A stretch of DNA of 64,000 bases from Amorphochlora amoebiformis (GCA_054601695.1 BAAHQB010000271.1:1-64000); one strand, 5' to 3'. Positions 1 to 63,922 are shown, counted from the first letter of the stretch. The notes: a model not told the origin generated them from the letters alone. Numbers and translations are program-made.

Positions 1-1923
1 AGGGTCTGAAGGAAGCCGTTAGAGTCAGCCTGAGCATGACCGGCTGCGCCTTCTCCGCGAACGGGTCTTCCCTGATTCTCCCAGTCGGGGTCCTCAAATC
101 GTGAGTGAAAAAACATGGGTCGAATAGCACGGCGATTCGACTCCTGGAGATTTCCCAAAAGCCATTGCAGGCCCTCCAACTCATCGCGCTTCCATTCCGG
201 TCGAGAAGGGTTTGGATGGTGATAGTTATCCACAGCGAGAATATTCTGGCGGAGGCTTGGCTGCATGAAAACTTGCTGGAGAGCAGCGTTGGCGAAGCAA
301 GTATTACCACAGTTCACCAAGCCACAGTACCCCTCACGTTCCTGCTCGTCAGACTTCCATGCAGGCTCAAACTCCCAGGAGAATGGCTTAGTCCCGTTCG
401 AGTGGATCCGCAAGTGCAGAGGAATTAGCATCTCTGCCAGCTTCTTGAAGTTATTTTCATTCGCTGAAGCCAACGCGGCAAGGAGGGTGAATCCTGCACG
501 CCGGGTGTTCGGATGCTTGCACTGTGGGGGTCGAATTTTGAGGTGGTATGAATTCTGCAGAGTCGGCACCATGAACAACATATCGAAAACGGGCTGCAAG
601 AGGGAAGTCTGTTTCGGACCAGCAGAACCCATCGAGTCCTTAAGGACGGGGACCTTCTTGATCAACTCAGCGGTGAGATTCAAAAGAGCCCCAAGCACAG
701 CATCCTGCATTTTCGGCGTAGCTTCGACCATGGGATGCTTCCTAATGAGCTGAGCAAGTGAAATTCCAATCTCCTTGGCAGATTTCTCCTCAATATCGAC
801 GGTGTTTGCGATCAGGTTGCGCATCAAGAGAAGATACTGCGAGCAATTCGTTTGTGTGTCCAGCTCTGCGAATCGTGAATTGACAACTGACAGGAGTTTA
901 TCCTGCAGCTCTGTGCGTAGCTTTTGAATTTCCTTGGAATCATCGGGAGCTGAACTCACGAGTAGCTGGATGCCGTCCGTAAAAGATTTCTGTACCATGA
1001 TTTCCTTGTTCGTGATCAGGGTGGTGACGACGATATCTTCCCACTGGGGCCCGAAGGCCTGGATTTGCCCGAAAGCCTTGGGCTCGTGTCGGGTAGCAAT
1101 GGAGAGGAAGCGGAAGAGGGAGGCAAGGGCCTCGGCTTTGCCCTTCGCCGCATCCTTGTCCGGGGTTACAAGATCTTTGACAAAGTTGAGAGAGAGATCG
1201 ACAACCTTGGAGATATCTACGCTCTTCGGAGTCTTGGTTCCAGATAGGAACCAGATGAAGATATCGTAGATCGTTGCCAAGCACTGAGAAGCGAGGTTGT
1301 CGGCCACGAGCACCTTCGCCGACTCTCCTAGGATACTCGCCAGCCTTGTCAATCCCTCTCCACCGAATACCTCACACCACTTGGCGTCTTGCAGTGGATG
1401 AGCGTTGGCATCCTTGAGTTTTTTTGGATCTATGATTTGGAGGGTGTAAAGAAGCTTCACAGGAGCGGGTGGCAGAATCAGCTTCCAATCCACTTTCGGC
1501 GCGGTGTGCAGACCTCGAAGGCGAACTGCAACCGCATCACTTGGGGGAAGAAGCAGAAGCAGGTCCCAGGCGAGAGCACTGATGACGCCCCCCACATCCA
1601 AGCAGGAGAAGATCAGGTCGAAATGCTGCTTCTCCTTGGAGATGGTGGTCTGGACGTGCTGTTCTACGACGGAGAGCTTCACGGGTTCTGGTATACGTCG
1701 CTGTCCATTAGTCTCTCGCAAGTAAGCCTCTGGAGCCGCGGGATCAACGTCTCCATCGTTGTACTTCACATGGTAAGTACCGTCCTCATGAACAGCGATG
1801 ATGGTAGCACCGTACAGCGTTCCTGGTTTAATTGGAATTTTAGATCTTTAAAAACTGTGCCTTGCGTATATCATACATACACACATAAAATATGTATATA
1901 TATATATATTAATATATATATAT

Positions 1924-1986
<63 letters not shown>

Positions 1987-2009
1987 GTATATTTATATCA
2001 TATACATGC

Positions 2010-2060
<51 letters not shown>

Positions 2061-2163
2061 CATATATGGGTATTCTAAACTTGCACATTTATGTTTTACG
2101 TTTGTGTATATGGTATATGTGGTGCAATTTGCAAATCTACCGACCATTATTGTAATATATTTA

Positions 2164-2212
<49 letters not shown>

Positions 2213-2369
2213 GTGTATAATATAGATGTAACAAAATGTATATGTGTACATGTATATGTGTGTGTATATATATATTATTCATTTATACGCTTATAAATGT
2301 GTGATACAGTACGATCGATGAGATACAGTACAATCATACATGTGTAAATTATACACACACACACACACG

Positions 2370-2436
<67 letters not shown>

Positions 2437-2503
2437 TGTTGTTGCAGCCTCTTCTAAGTAGAAGTATGGTTGATGTTTGCTTGGTTGATTAGTCTAGTGC
2501 GAC

Positions 2504-2546
<43 letters not shown>

Positions 2547-2692
2547 TTTGTGTGTGTGTGTTTGTGTGTGTGTATTATAGCATGCTGATATTACTTTAAT
2601 TCACATTAATGTTCGTAAACATGTGTTGTACAGTACAATCGATCATGCGTAAATGGTGTGTAAATATACATATATATATATATATATATATA

Positions 2693-2752
<60 letters not shown>

Positions 2753-2797
2753 ACTATAAATACTTATGAAATATTTTCATAAATAAGTATATATGTA

Positions 2798-2828
<31 letters not shown>

Positions 2829-2848
2829 GTATATATATATATATTTTC

Positions 2849-2908
<60 letters not shown>

Positions 2909-3025
2909 CAATATATATATTATATATATGTATATATATATATATATATATATTATATTATATTATTTATGCACGAACATGTAAAACAAAGTAAATACGT
3001 ACATATAAAACAGAGTAATATATCC

Positions 3026-3066
<41 letters not shown>

Positions 3067-4709
3067 CATACATATATATGCGTATACATGTATATGATGT
3101 AAAATATTTCTTCATGCATTTTTATTGAATGCGCGTTTTCATTGAATGCACGTTTTCATTGAATGCACGTATCATGTAAAATGTTTGTGAGTTGTTATCG
3201 GGTATTTGCTTTATACAAACCTCCGTCGCGCTTCCAGTGAGCTTGAATCTTCTCTCCCTTCTTGTACAGAGGACGCTTGATCATCTCACCTGCGTTGATC
3301 CTTTTAAGAACCGATCCAAGAAGCTCCAAGGTAGCTTGCATGACTATCTTGTTGCCGCCTTTCTTGGATTTGTCGAGGCTACTGAGGCACTTGCTGATGA
3401 ACTCATTGAGAGCGACGATCTTCTCAGCTTCAGACATCTCCTTGAGATGGAACTTGATGTACATGGCCCCGAGGAAGCTCTGGGCTCCGAATCGGACGCT
3501 GGGATCAGGCTCGCTGAGAGCAAAATCCCAAAGCTGATCCTTTCCCTTAAGCTTGGCGTGACTGAGGATTACCAACGGAGCAAGTTCGATGGCTCCAGAC
3601 GCTTGGTTAGCGCTCAAAAAGCATGAGGTGAAGCAGCGCTGCCAAGATGGGGTCACTTTGACCGGCTTCTTCGAGCGTTTATGAACGTGCTTGCTGGCAA
3701 GCTGCTCAAATAGATGGCTTCGGGATTCTGGTGAGAATACCGCAAACACCTCCTTCGTCTCGCTGAGGCATCCAGGAAGCCTGTAAGCAGACACAAATTA
3801 TTAGAATTAGGTACATCCGGGGGAAACTTAAAAAGGATAAGGGTGACACAGTGCGGATTGATTTGATTTTAAGTGACAACGGTGTCAGGGAGTAAGGGAT
3901 TATGTACCATTGCATAAACGATTCTGTGTCGTTGTCACATACAGAGTTGGTCACGTGAAGGTCCCAAATGGCATCGACCTACAAGGTAATTAATGAGTCA
4001 TGGGTTATAACTGTGCTCGTTGAGAGAACCATTTTACTGCCGAGGGTAAATTTGGAATTTTGGCCAAGGAAGCGTAGGAAGCTCAGCCGTGACTGAATCT
4101 GTTGCCAGTGAAAAGAGTTGCCGTGGAGCTTGCGTTCTTGGGGCAGCTTGGACTCTTTGGCATCCTTACCATCTCCCCCTTTGGCTTCGTGGGGTTTTGC
4201 AGCAAGAGCATTAGCAGCAGACTCATTGTATGTGATGGAGTTCTTGAAGAAGAGATCAAGGAGATTGTAGCGCTCCACAGAGTCCTCAATCTTTGCAGCT
4301 GTCTCCCCGGCTGTGAGGCCCTTCATTAGAATCTGGAATACGGTGAGAGCATTGACTTCTCCTTCGTTCTTGGTTAGTGACTCAACGCACATGTCAAGAT
4401 ATCCCTCTTTCTTGCTGCTCAAGAGTGGAGATTCGAAGAGCTGGTTCAAGCAGGCAGTAGCCTTCTGGATGATCTCTTTATCAAGCTTTGACTCGTTCTC
4501 TGGACGCAACATATCCCAGAACAGATTCAGGCCATAATAGTTGGATCCTTTCGTAGCCTTGACAGCCGAGAGTGTAAACTTGGTCAGAGCTTCAAGTTGC
4601 CAGGGTTGGTAGTCAGCGTATTCGATACCTGAGAGTAGGTATGAATGCACGAGTTAAGATGCATTGTAAAGAATACTAAATACGTACATATATATTCATA
4701 TAATATATG

Positions 4710-4749
<40 letters not shown>

Positions 4750-4763
4750 CATATGTGTGCATA

Positions 4764-4805
<42 letters not shown>

Positions 4806-4866
4806 TAATATATACATAAATAGATATTTATATAAATATAGATATATATATATATATATATATATA

Positions 4867-4901
<35 letters not shown>

Positions 4902-6777
4902 CATAATGTTAGTATGTTACATACTGTCACCTTCAGTCTGCCTCTTATACATGGCTGTAAGAGTCTTCTCATCCATCTGTTCCGCAAGCTGAGACATCAG
5001 CTCTGATCCTTCTGCGGTCTTGGCTTGGGAGAGCAGGATATCCAGATGGGCGTTAGTCAGCTGCTTGGCAGACGCTAGAAATTTGAAGATTGGTGACGAG
5101 TGAAGGAAGAGGCGAAGGTCTCTGGAGATAAGATCGATAACCTTGTTATCCTCCAACCACTTTATGAACATCTCCCCGTCCAAGTGTTGGAGCTTTGGAG
5201 GGTCCTCCTCAGGCTCCTGATTGTACCCTGCCCATCCTCCGCCCTCACTCCGTACGCAAGGACGAATCTGGGCCGCGGTGAGGTGGTCTTCGGTGTCTCC
5301 ATCGTCAAATTCGATATTGTAGGTCCCATCCTTGTTGACCGACGAGATCTTCCCCCTGTAGAAGGTTCCGTTCTTGTATTGCGCACTCACTTGATCGCCC
5401 TTCTCCCATTTTTTCGGGTTGAGAGCTTTGAGATAGAGGCTAATAAGCTGCATGGCGCGGCGCTGGGCGACGATATAAGGTGCCTCAATGAGGAAGAGGA
5501 TAAGATCTAACTGAGCAAGTTCGACGTACTTGTTCGCATATGTTTTAGTGCCTTGAGCACCACGGATGATGCTCGACAGATCATCTAACAGTTGGTCGAA
5601 GATAGCTTTTCCCTTCCCCGCAACCTTGTAGACTGCATCACGATCGAGAGATCGAAGCACTCCTCCAAGAAAGTTACTCTCTTGCACGCTGAGTTTTTTG
5701 AAATAGTTAATCATGAAGTCTTCATTAAGGATGTACTTAATGCCGCGGAGAATACGAATGACAGTGGTCATCGCGACGAAGGTGGGACCCTGGAGCTGCT
5801 TGGGGCTACGCTTTTCGTCGAAATCCTCACGGACCTTGGAAAGACGAGCTTGAAGGATATCAAAACCGCCAATCTCCCCGAACTTGTCGATGAGCAGGAC
5901 ACGGGCTGGTGGATAAGACTCCCCGTCTCCTCTGACATCCTCTGTTGTCTTCAGCGAAGCAAACTTTCCAGCGTGCTTCAGGTTTCGCAAGAAACCGGTG
6001 ATCTGGTCGAAGTAAATCCTGCTCAATTTGTCGTCTTCGCTTGAGTAAAAACCAGTAATGGCTTTGAGGACACCGAACAAGCTTTCCTCATCTTTCTGAA
6101 AAATGTCCAGGTGATAGTCAGGGCTATTGTCTGTTTAACTGGCCCCTCCCACCAATAAACCTCAGGATAGTCAGCTCACAGCTATTGGAAAGATATAGGT
6201 TAAGCACAATACCCTTTTCAAACCCCGCTTTAGGGCCGCAACAGCAGCGATCAGGTACTTCTGAAGAAACGCAAAGGGTAATTTCCAGTTCGCTTCGGTG
6301 ACTTTTGCATGGAGCATCTCCTGCACGTAGTTGCCCTCAACCAACCAGGTTGTTTGTTTCTCGTCCAGGGCCGTGCCGCTTTCGAGAGTTTTCTTGATCC
6401 CCTCGACCACCTTCAGCTCAGCCTCGTATTCGGCCGACTTCTCGGCCACCGCAAGATCGTATCGAATGTCAGGAGGGTTCTTGGGGTCCCCCGTGTACTT
6501 ACCTTTCTCCACCTTAGACCATAATGGGGCAATCCGAGATGGGGAGAGGCGCAGGTCGACCCACGTGTCCCAAGTGTGCGCCCAGCCGTCATACGAGATT
6601 TGCACTCGGTTTCTTGACCTGTCATGGTCGATGACTCGCGCCGTACGCCACATGCCATTGTCAAGCACGTCGCACCGCAAGCCTTTCTCGTAGTCTTCGA
6701 ACGAGGCCTGTACGATATAATTATATGGGATAAAAATCAGAAAGAGTCTTTTCTGAGGGTCGTGCGGGGGTGACCAT
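1..6777 (-). CDS. USP9X/FAF-like ubiquitin carboxyl-terminal hydrolase with Tudor-like modules (3' end beyond window)
   Basis: Cysteine protease that removes ubiquitin from proteins. Inferred exons on the minus strand: 6775-6777 (ATG alone), 6213-6707, 4931-6095, 4012-4628, 3908-3978, 3221-3780, 1822-1 (continues off the left edge). All junctions close in phase, giving about 1,577 residues so far. Near the left edge the Cys box [17 protein letters not shown] is clear, with the catalytic Cys codon at 297-299. The following text EGYCG...LRQNILAVD matches the USP9X/FAF layout, which has a very long helical N-terminus before the protease and its Cys near residue 1,500. Three Tudor/Agenet-like blocks are visible: residues about 2-60 ([14 protein letters not shown]), about 395-445 ([12 protein letters not shown]) and about 960-1005 ([12 protein letters not shown], split by an intron). 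The His and Asp boxes lie outside the window. Family assignment is firm; exact orthology (USP9X, USP24 or USP34) is not. The first coding exon is the least certain. Confidence 0.85.
1823..3220. repeat. Deubiquitinase intron of (TA)n/(TG)n/(CA)n microsatellites
   Basis: Intron of about 1.4 kb, almost wholly (TA)n arrays broken by short unique islands. (CA)n/(TG)n blocks lie near 2355-2388, 2545-2572 and 2737-2752. A short motif (TTTCATTGAATGCACG) is repeated two to three times at 3120-3172. No exon-like segment was seen between the two flanking coding exons. Confidence 0.85.
4660..4915. repeat. (TA)n array in a deubiquitinase intron
   Basis: Fills most of the 302-nt intron between the exons ending at 4931 and starting at 4628. 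No coding content. Confidence 0.85.
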
Positions 6778-6894
6778 CAGCGCGAATATCTGGTTCGGAT
6801 TCTTCTGCGATCCTGTTGATGCCCGCTAAAACCGGATACCAACCGTCAGTAACAGGAAACAAGGGGTATTCAAGTCTCCCCAAACGCTCCGACT
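6778..6894. promoter_or_regulatory. Short bidirectional promoter between the deubiquitinase and acyl-CoA dehydrogenase genes
   Basis: Only 117 bp separate the two divergent start codons (6777 minus, 6895 plus). The segment is free of the TA arrays that fill the introns. I see no TATA box. Both 5' UTRs and core promoters must fit here or overlap the first exons. Promoter function is inferred from the head-to-head layout alone. Confidence 0.5.
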
Positions 6895-18293
<11,399 letters not shown>

Positions 18294-18436
18294 ATGACGG
18301 ACTCTGAGCTCAGGTTAACCTGAGCCTGAACTCATACTGGTCATGGGCTGCTGAGCTCGGAAATTTAATTAAAATTAATTCATTTCATGATCATGATAGT
18401 TTACACCTACTATTTGTATTAATACAAACTTAATTT

Positions 18437-18475
<39 letters not shown>

Positions 18476-18509
18476 ATGTGTTACCTGGGATGTGTGCTGT
18501 GTTCACAGC

Positions 18510-18599
<90 letters not shown>

Positions 18600-18679
18600 T
18601 ATCATGGGTTATGATACTAATATATATATATATATATATATATATACTTAATGTAGTTTCGATATTACACATATCATAG

Positions 18680-18722
<43 letters not shown>

Positions 18723-19037
18723 ACGAGTCCACGACACTGCTGCTTGATCCAGCAATTACCTAGTTACATGTCTGGATAAACTGGATAAAGCTCAAACTTA
18801 ACTGGATCTATGTAGTCATCTAAAACTGGAAAACGTGAATTTCTAGATTCACAATACTATATATATATATAGTCACTATAATCTAGATAATGCTGTTCTA
18901 GTGAATACCAGAAACTTTTTGTTTACGGTAATGTTCCAATTTTCTAGTGGTTATATCAATTTAGTGTCTACATGTATTATATATATAATATATACATACA
19001 TATAAAAATGTGATAATAATAATAATATATACACATA

Positions 19038-19083
<46 letters not shown>

Positions 19084-19105
19084 CATATATACATATATGT
19101 ATATA

Positions 19106-19145
<40 letters not shown>

Positions 19146-19177
19146 ATTATATATTTAAATATATTATAATAATAATA

Positions 19178-19223
<46 letters not shown>

Positions 19224-19242
19224 TATTATTTGTATATATTTG

Positions 19243-19316
<74 letters not shown>

Positions 19317-19332
19317 TATTTATATATATTTG

Positions 19333-19370
<38 letters not shown>

Positions 19371-19412
19371 TCTAGATATATGTATAATATATTATATATA
19401 TATATATATATG

Positions 19413-19469
<57 letters not shown>

Positions 19470-19639
19470 ATTATGAGACATGATCGAGTTAATTGATCCA
19501 TGATCACGCCTACTGTAGCCTATACAAGTACAAGAACTACGGAAACTTAATCTGCGTGGACTCTCTAGACTCTCTCTACTCTTTTAAGTTTGCGACGAGC
19601 TCGTCAGCAGAAAATACAAAGAGAACCATTTGACAGATC
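18294..19639. other. Convergent 3'-3' intergenic region
   Basis: Lies between the ACADSB and RING ligase stop codons. Unique islands at 18294-18435 and 18722-18960 (the latter with CTGGATAAA repeated) are set among (TA)n and (TAA)n arrays, densest at 19040-19480. I see no gene. Confidence 0.7.
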
Positions 19640-21058
19640 CTACGAAGGATACAGGAAGAACAGAGCGACGATGACGGCGAGGAATGCCACCACAAGGAGC
19701 ATAATCATTTGCGTGACCCTGAAGGAAATATTTGTTAGTTCCAGAGAAGATATTGGTAAAAAATGCACCTTGGAGACAGGTTGCCGTTTGTCAGACAGCA
19801 AGATCGACAGCGTTCGACAGGAATACAGAAACATATCCGACGGTCAGGATCACTTAGAACGGACTGTTTGCAGATAGGGCATTGATCCGACCTCTCACCC
19901 AGCCAAGGATCTATGCAATCCCCATGAAATCCATGCTTGCAGGGAAGAATTTTAACCCGTTCCCCCCTTTTGAACTCCTCCAAGCAGATGACGCACGTAT
20001 CATTAATGGGCTGCTGCCCACCCCCATCCCCGTTCCCTGCCCCTTCAGAGATCTTGAAATCTCCATGATCCCCGTCACATTGGGCCTTATCCCCCTTCTC
20101 CTCCTCGAGATCACTCGCGCTTCCACCGTCGATGAGGGTATAAGGAATGTCCGGGATCTGCCGCATCTCCTGGCGGCGGATCTGTCGAGAAGCGAGACGA
20201 GAACATATCTTGAACACTAGAGTGATGGCCACCATTATACACCATGCGATAGGAATGATGAGCAGCACCTGTAATACTAACGTTAAGACAGATGGTGAGT
20301 TGATTCTAATAATATTCATTACCACGAGGAAGAAAGTTATCTTGTGCGGGGGCTTGTTGTCGGAGCTCTCACCATCCTGAATTGGACGATCGTGAGGGAC
20401 ACGAGATCAACTGTTGGAGTATTACGTACCCCGTTGAGAGTCGCGATAAGAGGGGGAGTAGCCTCTTTGATTGACGTCACAGTTTCATCTAATAACAATC
20501 TGGTCAGGTCTGCAAACTGCGAATATATTGCGATTGCACCTGTCACGTAGACTGCGGGTATGAGTAGCTCTGCACAATACGATTCGTCCTCAGAGCAGGA
20601 CATCTTTTTGAGATTGTTATCATTCGCCCCAACAACAATCCCGACGGCGCCTGCCAGCTGCGCATTGAGAGTCTTTTTCTGGGGTAATTTTTGAGTCAAC
20701 CAGCAATGAGTACAAATGTCAAGGAAAATATACCGCATCTGAGCACGAACCATCTTCTACAAGTAATATCGTCCCTTTAATCTGTGCCTTAAGATGGTGA
20801 TCGTACGGAATGCAGCCTTTGCTGCCCGGAATAATGTCACTCGCCAGCTTTAATGGTGCTGTGATGTTATATGGCTGCAAGAAGGATAAGTGTGTGAGCT
20901 CAGTCGGGTTGTTGAACTCCAAATGATTATCAGACCTGCTGCTTCCCAAACGAAGCCGTCTCATGCTTGAAAGTCCACGACAGGCCCTTACTGTCGCGGA
21001 TATTCAAGCCCACTGCCCGGTATAGCACCAAAAGCAGGATGACTATTTCTTTGCCCAT
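19640..21058 (-). CDS. PA-TM-RING-type E3 ubiquitin ligase (RNF13/Goliath/RMR-like)
   Basis: Membrane-anchored RING-H2 ubiquitin ligase of the endomembrane system. Inferred exons, minus strand: 21058-20982, 20935-20734, 20678-20373, 20268-19769, 19718-19640; 387 residues. A hydrophobic signal peptide (MGKEIVILLLVLYRAVG) is followed by a protease-associated domain (PLKLASDIIPGSKGCIP, KGTILLVEDGSCSDA, KKTLNAQLAGAVGIVVGAN). Next come a transmembrane helix (LLIIPIAWCIMVAITLVF, about 196-216), an acidic linker and a RING-H2 finger at about 287-329 (CVICLEEF ... LPCKHGFHGDCIDPWL ... CPICK) with all eight zinc ligands. The last exon adds a second hydrophobic helix (MIMLLVVAFLAVIVALFFL) right at the C-terminus, unusual for the family. 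The signal-peptide and PA frames differ by +1; I bridge them with a 46-nt GT-AG intron whose donor is weak. A start at 20964 without a signal peptide is the alternative. Confidence 0.85.
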
Positions 21059-21201
21059 CTCAGAGCGAGATTTATCCTCTCTCTATGAGAGTTGCCCCAG
21101 ATCTGAGTGAGCGGAAAGGTGAAGACTGAGACCGCCGTCTCGGGTCGGTCACCCACCCACAACAAATTAATTCCTCGGGCCACGTGTCATATGGCTTCCA
21201 C
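21059..21201. promoter_or_regulatory. Bidirectional promoter of the RING ligase and sugar-kinase genes
   Basis: This TA-poor segment of about 140 bp separates two divergent start codons. It holds a palindromic CACGTG (G-box/E-box core) at 21181-21186. Because that lies only about 16 bp before the proposed kinase ATG, it could sit in the 5' UTR. Regulatory role is inferred from position. Confidence 0.45.
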
Positions 21202-33540
<12,339 letters not shown>

Positions 33541-33645
33541 AGAGTGAATAAATATGGAGGTCAAAGGATAGGATAGAAGGTGTGTGTGTTCAGGCTGCGT
33601 ATGTAAGTTGATCGGAGTGTTGGGAGAGCTATGTTTTTTTAGTGG

Positions 33646-33681
<36 letters not shown>

Positions 33682-33740
33682 ATATAAAACATACTGTATA
33701 CGTATTTCCAATAGATACATACCGTATTTTCATGCATGTA

Positions 33741-33807
<67 letters not shown>

Positions 33808-33911
33808 GCATATATATATATGTATATATATAATATTATCTATAATATTATTAAATATATCGCAAGTTATAATTATATAATATATATATAAGAGATATAT
33901 ATATATAATAT

Positions 33912-33945
<34 letters not shown>

Positions 33946-33956
33946 GTATATATATG

Positions 33957-33988
<32 letters not shown>

Positions 33989-34097
33989 ACATATATATAT
34001 ATATATATTACATATATATATATATGTATATATATATCATAGTATATAAACTATTATATCATGATAATTTATATACATATATATATATATATTATAT

Positions 34098-34134
<37 letters not shown>

Positions 34135-34530
34135 CATAGTACATAAACTAGTATATCATGATAATTTATATAGGTATAATATATATATATATATATATAT
34201 ACATATAATAGTATAAGTTTTATATATGCATATGTATATGTTTATATATTATATGTATATTAACTATGAAGTTCATTTCACCAATTGTGATCCGAATGGT
34301 GCAATGATATAAAACCTACGTGAATCATAGTATATAATTCTAAAAATTGTAATTTATTACATATATATATCTAGATATATATACATACATGTAAATATAT
34401 ATATATATATATATGTATGTAATATATATATATATATATATGTATGTAATATATATATATATATATATTATATTATATATATATATATACATATACATAT
34501 TAAAATATATGTATATTATATATATATGTG

Positions 34531-34582
<52 letters not shown>

Positions 34583-35228
34583 ATAATATACCCATACATT
34601 ATGTCCACATACACAAATATCATACATCTAGTAAATACATACACATACCGCATACATATCACATATACATACACACATACATATAGTACATATTGAAAAA
34701 CAGCCAAGTTTATCTAACAACAAATAGTCCGTGGTACACATTTAATACTTGATTTCAACGTCGTCGTCATTAAACATAAGACATGTACCACATGCAAATA
34801 GTAGATTTTCGACTACATGCGTGCAATAGCTGACAACGCGGACTTGGGTGTCGGAAGTCAGTTGTGCACAGGAGCATTAAGGATGTATTAGTCCTTCCGT
34901 AGTATATATTGTCATACAGTCTTTCAGTTGTGAGATGATACTCATCTCCAAAAACTCGAGATCACATTGAGTGATCCGCTCCACGGTACTTTTTAGTAAA
35001 AGGCGAAAAAGTAATGCGTTCTGAAGCGAACCCGTGTGTGCTCAGGATACCGATCCTCAAAGGGAGGGATATATAAATTTTAATTTCCCATTTAATATGG
35101 GTTGAAAAGTCATATAGACCTCTAATAATATATTGACTATTTAGATATCTTAATATCGTATCTAAAGATATCCAGATAACGCAATATATTCTCTTATCTA
35201 TAAGCATTACAACACGTGCCTCACCCGA
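33541..35228. other. Intergenic region between sugar kinase and MutY
   Basis: (TA)n arrays at 33650-34260 and 34360-34580, including a direct repeat (ATCATGATAATTTATAT at 34057 and 34152). 34690-35228 is unique and probably holds the MutY promoter. CACGTG at 35213-35218 lies 11 bp before the ATG. No gene was seen. Confidence 0.6.
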
Positions 35229-45857
<10,629 letters not shown>

Positions 45858-46568
45858 ATGTCTGAAGGTCCCGCAGACCCTGTGGACCTAGTAGTAGACC
45901 CTGCTCAATAACTAGATAAGGCATACCAATTTGGATTAATTACATTAATAACTCCAACACCTGACTGGTTACTAGATATACTCAGTATCATGCGATACTA
46001 CTAGACTACCGTTCAATGATGATGAGTGACACTATAATTATCACGGTAATCATATGGTATCTAGGAGTAAAGATAACGTATACTTTATATAATCTGTACT
46101 ATCGGATATGACCATGTATATCTACTAGATCTAGGTCACATGATCCAGAATGGTGCTCTAGATACTATCCAGAGCATCTAAGTATATCTAGTATATAGTA
46201 TCATGTACCTATAATTATAATTATTATATACACTAGACATGTTTACATATATACATGTGCAGTTTTTACTTAACATTGTAGAGTAAGTTAACAACTGCGG
46301 AAACGATAAAGTTTCTGAATAAACTTTGATTTGTAACTCTAATTATTAAGTCCTGTACTCCGACGCGCGGAGCTTCATACATTGTGCCGCTGCTGACGGA
46401 AAGTATCAATATACATCACTCCACTAGTTGAAAGCTTATTATCTACCATCAACAACATCTTGGTGAGAATTGTCACTACGAGAAACCTATTAAACCGCTG
46501 CAAGGCAACATTGTACACACCATAAGTTGATACCACCCGTGGGTCCTCGGGTATATAATCCGCATCGA
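45858..46568. other. Convergent intergenic region between MutY and nitroreductase
   Basis: TA-poor, with recurrent CTAGAT/ATCTAG motifs at 45960-46200. It holds an 89-codon minus-strand frame (46375-46644) that I could not match to any family. By my exon model most of it is nitroreductase 3' UTR. Confidence 0.5.
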
Positions 46569-62406
<15,838 letters not shown>

Positions 62407-62984
62407 TCTATCACTTTTCTCCCGGTTGCTTGGCGGTGAGGCCTCTTGGGTGGAGTCGTGGCGTTGACAGCGATAAATTAAAAAAATAATTCACAATGTG
62501 GTCACTTGCCGTGACATCTGGATGCTGTGTGACATGTCAGCGTGACCAAGCTTAAATGCAAGAGAGCGTGGAGAGGCAGGGGCCGCAGGGCCGCAGGGGA
62601 AAAGGTTTCGGGATATTCGTTTCAGGGGAGTCACGCTGTCTGAAACATCGGAAAACTAGGCTCAATTTCTGGACTTTTCATTGCGTCTGACTCTTTATAT
62701 ATCTCTTTTTCCTCTTTTTGTACTCGCTCTCTTTCGGATAATGAAGATGCCCACAGATATATGTGTATACTGTACGAATACGCACTCGCATGCTACCTCA
62801 TAAACTTACGGGTCAAAAACGAAATTAACAAAATAAATCATCTGTACGGGACTCGAACATTATTTTCCAATAGAGAACCATACTGTCACCACTACTGTTA
62901 GACAAACGATATGAATAATATTATAATCATATACATAGATGTCAATCATATCATGATACATGTACAACATTAGCATTGTATTAT

Positions 62985-63023
<39 letters not shown>

Positions 63024-63073
63024 ATATATCAGTATGCAAATGTCTAGAATGGATCTACACATATTTATATACA

Positions 63074-63159
<86 letters not shown>

Positions 63160-63185
63160 ATATATACATATATATATGTATATGT

Positions 63186-63217
<32 letters not shown>

Positions 63218-63274
63218 CATAGTATATATATATATATTAATATTATGTATAATAATATATATATATATACTGCA

Positions 63275-63311
<37 letters not shown>

Positions 63312-63547
63312 TGACACCGTAATCTGGCTTATAGTTTAATATATATATTTTTTCCAATACTAGTATGCGTAAACATCTACTAGATCTAGAATATCATGAT
63401 ATACTCATGATATATAAAATATGATAACACAAAATAACAGTCATAATTTTTTCAAAATGTAATTAATGAGATACTGCGGCAAGTATCTAGAGTATGCTGT
63501 ACATTTCTATACAAAAAATAATGGTATATCATGATAATGATATAAAT

Positions 63548-63582
<35 letters not shown>

Positions 63583-63708
63583 CATATATACACACATATA
63601 TACATACACATCCTGTTATTTATATACTCCTATAATATATATACATATATATACATATACTACAGTATATATTACGATATATATACTAAGATATATACTA
63701 TGATATCA

Positions 63709-63740
<32 letters not shown>

Positions 63741-63774
63741 ACATTACTATAGTACACATATACACACATATATA

Positions 63775-63824
<50 letters not shown>

Positions 63825-63859
63825 GATAGGCTACATAGCATATACTAATGATATATACA

Positions 63860-63922
<63 letters not shown>

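Noticed and set aside
1389-2078. Plus-strand frames over the left-hand 6.7 kb
   Set aside because: They are antisense shadows of the deubiquitinase exons, which carry the conserved Cys box and consistent phases on the minus strand.
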